Of a DNA stretch of 11,444 nt, positions 1 to 6,396 are shown piece by piece. The stretch is from an uncultured Collinsella sp. (GTDB lineage Bacteria; Actinomycetota; Coriobacteriia; Coriobacteriales; Coriobacteriaceae). The position numbers and the translations under genes were made by a program. The stretch spans positions 1 through 11,444 of the forward strand of contig CAAEMX010000016.1 in the NCBI GenBank assembly GCA_900757185.1, written 5' to 3'. The notes under the pieces were generated by a model. It searched no databases. It saw only the letters and a list, made by a program, of their open reading frames with translations, and was not told where the DNA came from. Each line of letters begins with the position of its first letter. The first letter of the stretch is position 1.

Positions 1-57
1 GTCACCGCGCGGTCCGCATCTGATGGTGTCGACGTCAATGGTATACGGGTGCATCAT
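1..57 (-). CDS. possible 5' end of an unidentified minus-strand gene (partial)
   Basis: Read on the minus strand, two adjacent ATG codons (57-55 and 54-52) open a frame without stops to the window edge, giving MMHPYTIDVDTIRCGPRGD. Third codon positions are mostly C or G, as in the firm genes here. No strong Shine-Dalgarno sequence precedes the ATGs; only a weak GAAGA lies about 8 nt upstream. I do not recognise the protein from 19 residues. It lies downstream of mntR on the same strand and could be cotranscribed with it. The call rests only on an open frame, codon use and position, so it may be spurious. Confidence 0.33.
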   Translation of the reverse strand, partial: MMHPYTIDVDTIRCGPRGD

Positions 58-256
58 CGACGTCTTCAATACAGACAATATCAGTGCGGAATGTTTTCAA
101 AACCAAGCCCGGTCCCGGCCTGCGGTAACATCGCAGGCGGTTCTTGGGCATCGCTTGCTGGCAGGGTTCCTTTGCTGAAATGGACTTGGCCGAAAGGGCC
201 GCTGGCCCCAGTCGCTGGTTCGCGCTTTGCGTGAACTCCGCGCTACTGTGGGACAG
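58..256 (-). other. GC-rich structured region between mntR and the possible gene at 1-57
   Basis: Several stem-loops can be drawn here. A 7-bp stem (118-124 with 132-138, 7-nt loop) is nested inside a 5-bp stem (103-107 with 143-147). A GGCC/GGCC stem lies at 188-191 with 197-200, and CCAG/CTGG at 208-211 with 215-218. No U-run follows any of them on the minus strand, so they do not look like an intrinsic terminator. A minus-strand frame continues from just after the mntR stop, in the same frame, to a TGA at 37-35. Its only ATG (151) would give a 38-residue peptide beginning MPKNRLRCYRR. No known riboswitch class matched convincingly by eye. The region may be a structured leader, a short ORF or plain spacer. 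Confidence 0.35.
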
Positions 257-646
257 TTAGGCTTCTGTTGTTGGACCCGCTACATCTTCCCGGCCCAACA
301 TCGCCCGTAGCTTCTCAAAGCTTTCCTCGCTCAGACAGTGCTCCATGTGGCAGCCCTCTTGCGACGCGACCTCAGCCGAAACACCCGCATCCTCTAGCAG
401 CCCCACGAAAAAGCAATGACGCTCCCACATTTGGCGAGCGACCTCCAGACCACGCTCCGTCAGATGAACGTCGCGCTTGCCCATTTCGACATAGCCGTTG
501 CTTTCCAGCGTCGCCATGGCCTTGGAAACGCTCGCCTTGGTTACGCCGAGGTACTCCGCAACGTCGATCGAGCGCACGATGCCCTGACGTTCCGACAGAA
601 CGTAGATCGATTCGAGATAGTCTTCTCCGGATTCACGTAGGGCCAT
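257..646 (-). CDS. mntR: MntR/DtxR-family metal-dependent transcriptional regulator
   Basis: A 129-residue cytoplasmic repressor of the DtxR/MntR family, which binds Mn(II) or Fe(II) and then represses metal-uptake genes. The start ATG at 646 has AAAGGCGG just upstream and matches the family N-terminus (GEDYLESIY at residues 7-15). A longer in-frame start at 799 would add 51 residues unlike the family. The winged helix-turn-helix spans about residues 22-65, with recognition helix near VTKASVSKAM (35-44), followed by the dimerisation and metal-binding helices. There is no C-terminal SH3-like domain, as in Bacillus MntR. Probable ligands by alignment to B. subtilis MntR are D9, E12, H77, C99, E102 and H103. 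Position 99 is Cys, as in DtxR (C102), where MntR has Glu, so the ligand set is mixed and metal preference is uncertain. The promoter region carries repeated GTTAGCC-type motifs, suggesting autoregulation. No metal transporter is visible in the window. Confidence 0.88.
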   Translation of the reverse strand: MALRESGEDYLESIYVLSERQGIVRSIDVAEYLGVTKASVSKAMATLESNGYVEMGKRDVHLTERGLEVARQMWERHCFFVGLLEDAGVSAEVASQEGCHMEHCLSEESFEKLRAMLGREDVAGPTTEA

Positions 647-670
647 GGGCCGCCTTTCGCGATGATTGCT

Positions 671-753
671 AGTTAGCCTTTGGATACTTTCCACGGCTAA
701 CTTTACCGCAAAAGTTGCCCATGTCTTACTACTTTGTCTAAAAGTTAGCCGTG
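671..753 (-). promoter_or_regulatory. mntR upstream region with repeated GTTAGCC/GGCTAAC motifs (candidate operators)
   Basis: A perfect 13-bp inverted repeat pairs CACGGCTAACTTT (692-704) with AAAGTTAGCCGTG (741-753). A further copy, AGTTAGCC, lies at 671-678 and forms an 8-bp inverted repeat with 695-702. A degenerate copy, AAAGTTGCCC, lies at 711-720. The half-site resembles the GTTAGCC part of the known DtxR/IdeR box (TTAGGTTAGSCTAACCTAA). Its place 25-107 nt upstream of the mntR start fits autoregulatory operators. I could not assign -35 and -10 boxes with confidence. The inverted repeat could also form a long-loop RNA hairpin, but it lacks a U-tail. Confidence 0.6.
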
Positions 754-774
754 TTTCACAAAACGTGCGGGACG

Positions 775-811
775 AAAACAAAATGGGGACGCCCCGCAAG
801 GAGTGTCCCCA
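775..811 (-). terminator. intrinsic terminator after the Cof-type HAD gene
   Basis: On the minus strand TGGGGAC (811-805) pairs with GTCCCCA (790-784), a 7-bp stem with a 14-nt loop, followed directly by TTTTGTTTT. It lies 22 nt past the HAD stop codon and separates that operon from mntR. Confidence 0.75.
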
Positions 812-833
812 GGCGCCGGGTGCCGGCCCGCAG

Positions 834-1604
834 TTACATCAATCCAAAGTGCTTCGCGGCGTTGTAGATGCCGTCGTCGTCCACGGCAGTCGTCACATAG
901 GTCGCTGCGGCCTTCACGGTCTCCTGCGCGTTGCCCATGGCCACACTTGTGCCCACGGCCGAGAACATCGACAGGTCGTTCTCGCCGTCGCCAAAGGCAA
1001 TCGCCTCGCTCGCGTCGATGCCCAGGCGCTCCAGCGTCGCCGCCACGCCCAGGTCCTTGCCGCCGTTAGCGGGAATAATGTCGCAGAACAGGTCACACCA
1101 GCGCGTGGTGAGCGAATGCGACACGGCATCGGTCACGATATGCTCGTCGGCCGGGTCCACAAAGGCGCAAAACTGGTAGACCGGCGCGTCAAAGGCGTGC
1201 TCAAACGGCTCCTCGTGGTAGACGATTCCCGCGTTGCTGCCAGCCGTCACCACGCGCTCGGACAGGCGGTTCACAAACGAGTTCTCGCCCTGCATGCACA
1301 GCGAGTCATAGCACCCCTGCGCCACCTGGTCCACGATCACCGCAACGTCGTCCGGATCAATCGGACAGCTGCGGTAAACCCCCTCGGCATCAAAGCAATG
1401 CTGGCCCGAGAGCGTAATGTACGCATCCCAGCCCAGGTCGAACAGCCAATCGGGCATCTGGTAGGTCGGGCGACCCGTAGCAATCACGCACGCGATCCCC
1501 TGCTCGTGAAAGCTGTCGAGCACCTGCTGCGCCGACGCCGGAATCCGGTGGGTCTTAAAACTCAGCAGCGTGCCGTCGATATCGAAAAACGCGGCTTTGA
1601 TCAT
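834..1604 (-). CDS. Cof-type HAD-superfamily phosphatase
   Basis: A 256-residue soluble hydrolase of the HAD superfamily, Cof/subclass IIB type, which dephosphorylates small molecules such as sugar phosphates or cofactor intermediates. Motif I is FDIDGTLL with nucleophile D8 and acid/base D10; motif II is ATGRP (T43); motif III is K183; motif IV is FGDGENDLSMF with D206 and D210. The large C2-type cap between motifs II and III (about residues 75-180) and the GDGENDLSM signature mark the Cof group, and 256 residues is a usual length. The ATG at 1604 lies 6 nt after the stop of the upstream ABC-F gene, and its Shine-Dalgarno GGAG overlaps that stop, so translation is probably coupled. The exact substrate cannot be told from sequence. 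A terminator follows at 775-811. Confidence 0.9.
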   Translation of the reverse strand: MIKAAFFDIDGTLLSFKTHRIPASAQQVLDSFHEQGIACVIATGRPTYQMPDWLFDLGWDAYITLSGQHCFDAEGVYRSCPIDPDDVAVIVDQVAQGCYDSLCMQGENSFVNRLSERVVTAGSNAGIVYHEEPFEHAFDAPVYQFCAFVDPADEHIVTDAVSHSLTTRWCDLFCDIIPANGGKDLGVAATLERLGIDASEAIAFGDGENDLSMFSAVGTSVAMGNAQETVKAAATYVTTAVDDDGIYNAAKHFGLM

Positions 1605-1610
1605 CCTCGT

Positions 1611-3470
1611 TTACTCCTCGCCCTCGAGCTTTTCGCTCGCCTCGAGCCACGCCATCTCCAGCTCGTCCATGGCGGCGTGAGCCTCGTCGATCTTTGCCTG
1701 CTGCTCGCCCAGCGCCGTGTAGTTGGTGGGGTCGACCTGGGCCATTGCTGCCTCGGCCTCCTCAACGCGGGTGCGCTGCGTCTCCATCTTGCGCTCGAGC
1801 GAACTCACCTCGCGGCGGAGCTTCTGGCGCTCGGCGTTGGAAAGGCCGTTGGGCTGACCGCTCGTCTTGGGCTTTTCGGCCGCCGCAGCCGCGGCACCGG
1901 TGTCAAACGTGCCGGTCTTGGCGCTCGGCGCGCCCACGGGCTCGCCCTCGGCGGTAGCGTTGCACAGGCGCAGGTACTGGTCCACGCCGCCGGGCATATG
2001 CGTCAGGTGGCCGTCGAGCAGCGCCCACTGCTGGTCGGTCACGCGCTCCATGAGGAAACGGTCGTGCGTCACCAGGATCAGCGTGCCGGGCCAGCCGTCG
2101 AGCAGATCCTCGACAATCGCCAGCATGTCGGTATCCAGGTCGTTGCCGGGCTCGTCCAGGATGAGCACATTGGGCTCGTCCAGGATTGTCAGTAGCAGCG
2201 ACAGGCGACGGCGCTGGCCGCCCGAAAGATCGCCGATGCGACTCCAGAGCTGCTGCGTCGTAAAGCCCAGACGCTCGCAGAGCTTCTCGGGCGAAGTCTC
2301 CTTGCCGTCGATGACGTAGTACTTCTTATAGTTGCTGAGCACCTCGCGGATCGTGTCGCCCATGTAGGGCTCGAGCTCCTCGAGCTGCTGCGACAGCACG
2401 CCAAAGCGTACCGTCTGGCCAATCTTCACGCGGCCGCGCGTGGGTTCAATCTTGCCCTGGATCACGTCGAGCAGCGTCGACTTGCCGGCACCGTTCTCGC
2501 CCAGCAGACCATAGCGGTCGCCCGCACCAATGAGCCAGGTCACGTCAGAGAGCACCTGCTTGGGCGCGCCATCGGTATCCGCATAGCCGGCGTCCACGTC
2601 GACCACATCGATAACCTGCTTGCCCAGGCGGCTCACGGCTAGGCGCTTGAGCTCCAGCTCGTCACGCACGGGCGGCACGTCGGCGATCAGCTCGCGAGCG
2701 GCATCCACACGAAACTTGGGTTTGGTGGAGCGCGCCTGGGCACCGCGGCTCAGCCACGCGAGCTCCTTGCGCGCCATGTTGCGACGACGCTCCTCGGTGA
2801 CGGCGGCCATGCGGTCGCGCTCCACGCGCTGCAGGATATATGCGGAGTAGCCGCCCTCGAAGGGATCGACCTGGCCGTCGTGGACCTCCCACATACTGGT
2901 ACAGACCTCGTCCAAGAACCAGCGGTCGTGCGTGACCACGAGCATCGCGCCCTGGCCGCGCTGCCAGCGGGCCTTTAAGTGACGCGCGAGCCAGTTGATG
3001 GTGCGCATGTCCAGGTGGTTGGTGGGCTCGTCGAGCATGAGTACGTCGTAGTCGCCGATCAGCAGGCGCGCGAGGTCCACGCGACGGCGCTGGCCGCCCG
3101 AAAGCTCGCCCACCGTGCCCTCCCAGGGCACATCGCTAATAAGGCCGGCCAGAATCTGGCGCGTACGCGGGCTCGAGGCCCACTCGTATTCGGGCGTGTC
3201 GCCCACGACGGCATGATGCACGGTGTCGGTATCGACCAGGTTATCCTTTTGGCCGAGCAATCCAATCGTCGTGTCGCGGCGGTGCGTCACGCGGCCGTCG
3301 TCGGGCTCCAACGTACCGGCGAGCACGCTCAGCAGCGTCGACTTACCGTCGCCGTTTTTACCGACAATACCAATACGGTCGCCCTCGCCCACGCCGAGCG
3401 TAACGCTATCGAAAATATGCTTGGTGGGAAACTCTAGGCTGACGGAATCGCATCCCAAAAGAATCGCCAT
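1611..3470 (-). CDS. uup: ABC-F family ATPase, Uup-like
   Basis: A 619-residue cytoplasmic protein with two tandem ABC ATPase domains and no membrane segments, i.e. an ABC-F protein. Such proteins act at the ribosome; Uup itself is linked to ribosome function and to DNA transactions. Domain 1 has Walker A GKNGDGKS (37-44), signature LSGGQ (123-127) and Walker B VLMLDEP with TNHLD (143-154). Domain 2 has Walker A GENGAGKS (324-331), LSGGQ (415-419) and Walker B VLILDEP with GNDLD (435-446). The linker motif RKELAWLSRGAQARSTK (234-250) and a C-terminal coiled coil (about 545-617), after an Ala/Lys/Gly-rich hinge, are typical of Uup. The second Walker B continues GNDLD where Uup usually has TNDLD. 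The start at 3470 is set by AAGGAG 8 nt upstream and by the conserved N-terminus; an in-frame extension to 3626 crosses the upstream hairpins and is rejected. The gene is probably cotranscribed with the HAD gene 6 nt downstream. Confidence 0.92.
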   Translation of the reverse strand: MAILLGCDSVSLEFPTKHIFDSVTLGVGEGDRIGIVGKNGDGKSTLLSVLAGTLEPDDGRVTHRRDTTIGLLGQKDNLVDTDTVHHAVVGDTPEYEWASSPRTRQILAGLISDVPWEGTVGELSGGQRRRVDLARLLIGDYDVLMLDEPTNHLDMRTINWLARHLKARWQRGQGAMLVVTHDRWFLDEVCTSMWEVHDGQVDPFEGGYSAYILQRVERDRMAAVTEERRRNMARKELAWLSRGAQARSTKPKFRVDAARELIADVPPVRDELELKRLAVSRLGKQVIDVVDVDAGYADTDGAPKQVLSDVTWLIGAGDRYGLLGENGAGKSTLLDVIQGKIEPTRGRVKIGQTVRFGVLSQQLEELEPYMGDTIREVLSNYKKYYVIDGKETSPEKLCERLGFTTQQLWSRIGDLSGGQRRRLSLLLTILDEPNVLILDEPGNDLDTDMLAIVEDLLDGWPGTLILVTHDRFLMERVTDQQWALLDGHLTHMPGGVDQYLRLCNATAEGEPVGAPSAKTGTFDTGAAAAAAEKPKTSGQPNGLSNAERQKLRREVSSLERKMETQRTRVEEAEAAMAQVDPTNYTALGEQQAKIDEAHAAMDELEMAWLEASEKLEGEE

Positions 3471-3505
3471 ATGCCCTGCTCCTTCGTAGAAATTCAACGT
3501 TGTCC

Positions 3506-3534
3506 ATGATAGCAGCGAGCCCCACCCCAAACCA
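3506..3534 (-). promoter_or_regulatory. weak candidate promoter of the ABC-F gene
   Basis: On the minus strand TATCAT (3511-3506), a 5/6 match to the sigma-70 -10 box, lies 35 nt before the ATG. The hexamer 17 nt further upstream (TGGTTT) is a poor -35 box, so the call is tentative. Confidence 0.3.
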
Positions 3535-3561
3535 CCACGAAGGCGCCTGTCCCCTTTGTGG
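3535..3561. repeat. short REP-like hairpin with GGGACAGG core in its loop
   Basis: CCACGAAGG (3535-3543) pairs with CCTTTGTGG (3553-3561) on the plus strand, nine pairs with one G-U, around a 9-nt loop. The minus strand reads GGGACAGG at 3553-3546, a core also found in the degV 3' hairpin. It sits upstream of the ABC-F gene and just beyond the pst terminator. It may be a dispersed intergenic repeat. Confidence 0.4.
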
Positions 3562-3582
3562 CGGTCGTTTCGGTCGCAGAGC

Positions 3583-3620
3583 AAAAAGGCGGGCCATCTC
3601 CCGCAAGAGATGACCCGCCT
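3583..3620 (-). terminator. strong intrinsic terminator of the pst operon
   Basis: On the minus strand a 14-bp stem (3620-3607 with 3600-3587), complete if one G-U pair is allowed, closes a 6-nt loop TTGCGG and is followed by TTTTT. It lies about 55 nt after the pstB stop, so pstB is the last gene of its transcript. Confidence 0.87.
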
Positions 3621-3631
3621 CTCCAATCAGT

Positions 3632-3657
3632 CCCGCGGCGACCGTGGCCGCCGCGGG
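3632..3657 (-). other. GC-rich hairpin just after pstB
   Basis: CCCGCGGCG (3632-3640) and CGCCGCGGG (3649-3657) form a perfect 9-bp stem with an 8-nt loop, between the pstB stop and the main terminator. It lacks a U-run. It may protect the 3' end of the mRNA or assist termination. Confidence 0.45.
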
Positions 3658-3675
3658 CCTCAAGCATGTCCCGGA

Positions 3676-4548
3676 CTAGGAGAACATGCCGGTGAGGTAA
3701 TCATTCAGCCGCTTATCCTTGGGCCGTTGGAAAATCTCGTCAGTCTCGTCGTACTCGACCATATCGCCCATGTAGAAGAACGCCGTGCGGTTGGACACGC
3801 GCGACGCCTGTTCCATGTTGTGCGTCACGATGACGATGGCACGGTCGGCCACAATCGACGACATGAGGTCCTCGATCGCCAGCGTCGAGATGGGGTCGAG
3901 CGCCGAGCAGGGCTCGTCGAACAGGATCACGTCGGGGTTGAGCGCGAGCGTGCGCGCGATGCACAGGCGCTGCTGCTGGCCGCCCGAAAGCGCGTAGGCG
4001 CTCTTGTCGAGTTTGTCTTTGACCTCGTCCCACAGCGCCGCGCCACGCAGGCTCTCCTCGACCATGCGATCGAGCTCGTCGCGGTCGGTGATGCCGTGGC
4101 GCTTGGGCGCAAACGTGATGTTGTCGCGAATGGACTTGCGGAACGGGTTGGGCTGCTGGAACACCATGCCAATGGAACGGCGCAACTCGTACGTGTTCTC
4201 ACGGCGCGTGTTCACGTTGCGCCCGCGATAGTTGATCTCGCCCTCCACGCGGCAGCCGCGAATCTCGCGATTCATAAGGTTGAGGCTGCGCAAAAAGGTC
4301 GACTTACCACAGCCCGAAGGCCCAATGAGCGCCGTGATCTCACCCTTGTGAAAGTCGAGCGACGCATCGTGCAGCGCATGGTGGTCGCCATAGTACACAT
4401 TGACGTCCTTGGTGGAGAGCACGACCTCATCGCTCACGGCCTTGCCGCTCACGTGCACGCGCTTCTCGCTCTCCCCCACGCTCGACAAAAAGTCCTGGGT
4501 CTCGGACGTGGCCGCTTCGGTTGCAGGCGTTGTATTCATCTCACTCAT
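3676..4548 (-). CDS. pstB: phosphate ABC transporter ATP-binding protein PstB
   Basis: A 290-residue cytoplasmic ATPase that powers phosphate import by PstSCAB. It has Walker A GPSGCGKST (76-84), Q-loop QQ (131-132), signature LSGGQQQR (187-194), Walker B VILFDEP (207-213) followed by CSALDP, and switch His243 in VTHNM. The C-terminus (DYLTGMFS) resembles the usual PstB ending DYITGRFG. The first 40 or so residues, rich in Thr, Ser, Ala and Glu, precede the ABC core and make it longer than the typical 250-260 residues. The start is uncertain: ATG at 4548 overlaps the pstA stop by 4 nt (ATGA), which supports coupling, while Met4 (4539) is possible. It is the last gene of the operon; no phoU follows before the terminator. 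Confidence 0.96.
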   Translation of the reverse strand: MSEMNTTPATEAATSETQDFLSSVGESEKRVHVSGKAVSDEVVLSTKDVNVYYGDHHALHDASLDFHKGEITALIGPSGCGKSTFLRSLNLMNREIRGCRVEGEINYRGRNVNTRRENTYELRRSIGMVFQQPNPFRKSIRDNITFAPKRHGITDRDELDRMVEESLRGAALWDEVKDKLDKSAYALSGGQQQRLCIARTLALNPDVILFDEPCSALDPISTLAIEDLMSSIVADRAIVIVTHNMEQASRVSNRTAFFYMGDMVEYDETDEIFQRPKDKRLNDYLTGMFS

Positions 4549-5471
4549 TCGGCCGTCATCCTCCTTGCCAGTTGCGTGCCCACGATACGGGCGATCACGT
4601 TAAACAGCAACACGCAGATCATCAGCAGCGCCGCGGTGCCCCAGACGATCTGCTGTGCCTCGGGGCTGCCCTCGCCGTAAATCTTGTAGATGTGCACGGC
4701 GAGCGACTCACCGGGGCGGAACACGTTCCAGGCGCAGGTGGGGCTCGACAGGTTAAGGCTCAAGAAGTTCAGACGCACCGGCGAGCTCATGCCCGAGGTA
4801 AAGAGCAGTGCCGCGGCCTCGCCAAAGACACGGCCGGCCGAAAGCACGATGCCGGTCACGATGGCGGGCATGGCCTCGGGGATCAGGATATGCAGCGTGG
4901 CCTCCCAGCGGGTGAGGCCCATGGCCAGGCACGCATCGCGCTGGGCCTGTGGCACGTCCTCGAGCGCCTGCTGAATCACGCGCACCAGGATGGGAATGTT
5001 GAACATGGTGAGCGCGACGGCGCCGGAGATGATGGAGTACTTCCAGCCCAGCTGCACCGAGAACACCAGGAAGCCGAACATGCCGACGACGATGGAAGGC
5101 AGCGAGGACAGCGTCTCGATGGCGGTCGAGGCGATGTCGCGAATGGGTCCGTCCGGCGCGTACTCAACCAGGAAGACCGCGCCGCCCAGGCTGATGGGCA
5201 CCGAGATACCTAAGGTGATCAGCAGCAGATAGAACGAGTCGAACAGCTGGTAGAACACGCCGCCCTGGGTTCCGTTGGCGCGCGACGGCTCCGTGAGGAA
5301 GCCCGGCCGGAACAGCGTCGAGATGCCCTCGAACAGGATATAGGCCACCATGGAGATGACGATGAACATGACGATGGCGACGATTGCCGTCAGCACGCCC
5401 GTGGCGATGCGGTCCTGCTTTTGGACGCGCCCGAACCTCGCCCCGTCGATGTGGATGTGCGTGCTAGCCAC
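4545..5471 (-). CDS. pstA: phosphate ABC transporter permease PstA
   Basis: A 308-residue integral membrane subunit of the PstSCAB phosphate importer, forming the channel with PstC. Hydrophobic segments lie near residues 24-48, 78-104, 117-140, 146-166, 198-222 and 276-298, six as expected. The cytoplasmic EAA loop that contacts PstB is seen at about 172-203, with the pattern A..MG.TRWEAT......P. The start codon is GTG at 5471, inside the end of pstC (8-nt overlap), and the stop overlaps the pstB start by 4 nt, so synthesis is probably coupled. The N-terminal 20 residues are hydrophilic and cytoplasmic. Order after pstC and length (296 residues in E. coli) fit PstA. Confidence 0.94.
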   Translation of the reverse strand: MASTHIHIDGARFGRVQKQDRIATGVLTAIVAIVMFIVISMVAYILFEGISTLFRPGFLTEPSRANGTQGGVFYQLFDSFYLLLITLGISVPISLGGAVFLVEYAPDGPIRDIASTAIETLSSLPSIVVGMFGFLVFSVQLGWKYSIISGAVALTMFNIPILVRVIQQALEDVPQAQRDACLAMGLTRWEATLHILIPEAMPAIVTGIVLSAGRVFGEAAALLFTSGMSSPVRLNFLSLNLSSPTCAWNVFRPGESLAVHIYKIYGEGSPEAQQIVWGTAALLMICVLLFNVIARIVGTQLARRMTAE

Positions 5472-6372
5472 GAGCCTTCGCCCCCTTGCGGCCGATAAGG
5501 TGGATGATCAGGATGAAGATGAGGCTCATGCCCATCAGCAGCAGGCCGAGTGCCCACAGAGCATCGTCCTGGGCCGAGCCCTCGGCATAGACCGCCATGG
5601 ACGTGGTGAGGGTGGTGGTGATGGTGGACGCCGGCGACAGCAGCGACGTCGGTATGGCCTCGATGCCGCCGATAACCATACGCACGGCGAGCGTCTCGCC
5701 AAAGGCGCGGGTCATACCCAGAATGACCGCAGTCATGAGCGACGGCATGGCGGACTTGAGCACCACGTGCCAGATGGTCTGCCAGCGGGTGTAGCCCAGC
5801 GCAAGCGAGCCCTGGCGGTAGCTGTCGGGCACGGCGCGCAGGCCATCGACCGAAAGCGTGGTCATGGTCGGCAGAATCATGACGGCCAGCACGATGGCGC
5901 CAGGCAAAATGCCCAGGCCCGTACTCACGTGGAAAACGCTCTTCATAAGGCCGACGACCACGTGAAAGCCGATTAGGCCAAAGACGACCGAGGGAATACC
6001 GGTCAAAAGCTCAATAAGCGGCTGAAAGACCTTGGAGCCAAATTTGGGCTGGATCTCGACCGCAAAGATGGCAGAGCCGATAGCGATGGGCAGCGCGATA
6101 AGCGTGGAGAGCACCATGACCGCAAACGAGGTGACGATCAGGGGCAGGGCGCCGGTGTAGGGCAGGCCGTTTTCGGCTGTGTTGGCCAGGTCCCACTTGG
6201 TGCCGGTGAAGAACTCGACGACCGAAACGCCGTCCTTGAGAAAAGCCGAGAGGCCCTTTTGGGCGACCATAAAGATGAGCGCGGCAACGACAAGTGTCAC
6301 GAGCGCTACGCACGCGCCCGTGACGCCCAGGCCCACGTTCTCAAGGTCGCGCTTTGGCAGCTGTTTTGCCAT
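5464..6372 (-). CDS. pstC: phosphate ABC transporter permease PstC
   Basis: A 302-residue integral membrane permease, partner of PstA. Hydrophobic stretches lie near residues 15-37, 75-106, 117-142, 152-172, 208-232 and 270-293. The EAA loop spans about 181-212 (VPDSYRQGSLALGYTRWQTI and on to the following SAMP). An extracytoplasmic loop between the first two segments (about 40-75) includes FFTGTKWD, typical of PstC. ATG at 6372 has GGAAAGG about 6 nt upstream. It starts 24 nt after the pstS stop and its end overlaps the GTG start of pstA. Confidence 0.94.
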   Translation of the reverse strand: MAKQLPKRDLENVGLGVTGACVALVTLVVAALIFMVAQKGLSAFLKDGVSVVEFFTGTKWDLANTAENGLPYTGALPLIVTSFAVMVLSTLIALPIAIGSAIFAVEIQPKFGSKVFQPLIELLTGIPSVVFGLIGFHVVVGLMKSVFHVSTGLGILPGAIVLAVMILPTMTTLSVDGLRAVPDSYRQGSLALGYTRWQTIWHVVLKSAMPSLMTAVILGMTRAFGETLAVRMVIGGIEAIPTSLLSPASTITTTLTTSMAVYAEGSAQDDALWALGLLLMGMSLIFILIIHLIGRKGAKARG

Positions 6373-6396
6373 TGCAAACCTTTCCGGGGCGATTAC

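Noticed and set aside
49..234. plus-strand open frame at the left edge ending at 234
   Set aside because: It has an implausible composition, no ribosome binding site and no motif, and it overlaps minus-strand stem-loops. All frames tend to stay open here.
58..256. cobalamin riboswitch, T-box, SRP RNA or RNase P RNA in the mntR downstream region
   Set aside because: Fragments such as AAGTCC and ACCCTGCC recall parts of these RNAs, but the conserved cores (for example the GCCACTG box with the expected spacing) are missing.
647..799. in-frame N-terminal extension of MntR by 51 residues
   Set aside because: It covers the operator-like repeats and does not resemble the family; the start at 646 fits the ligand Asp near residue 8-9 and has a ribosome binding site.
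666..2195. 509-codon plus-strand open frame antisense to the HAD and ABC-F genes
   Set aside because: The minus strand has two full families with all catalytic motifs in order. The plus-strand product is a low-complexity, His/Arg/Leu/Val-rich sequence typical of antisense frames in GC-rich DNA.
3471..3626. in-frame N-terminal extension of the ABC-F protein by 52 residues
   Set aside because: It would be translated through the pst terminator and the REP-like hairpin; the start at 3470 has a good AAGGAG and the conserved N-terminus.
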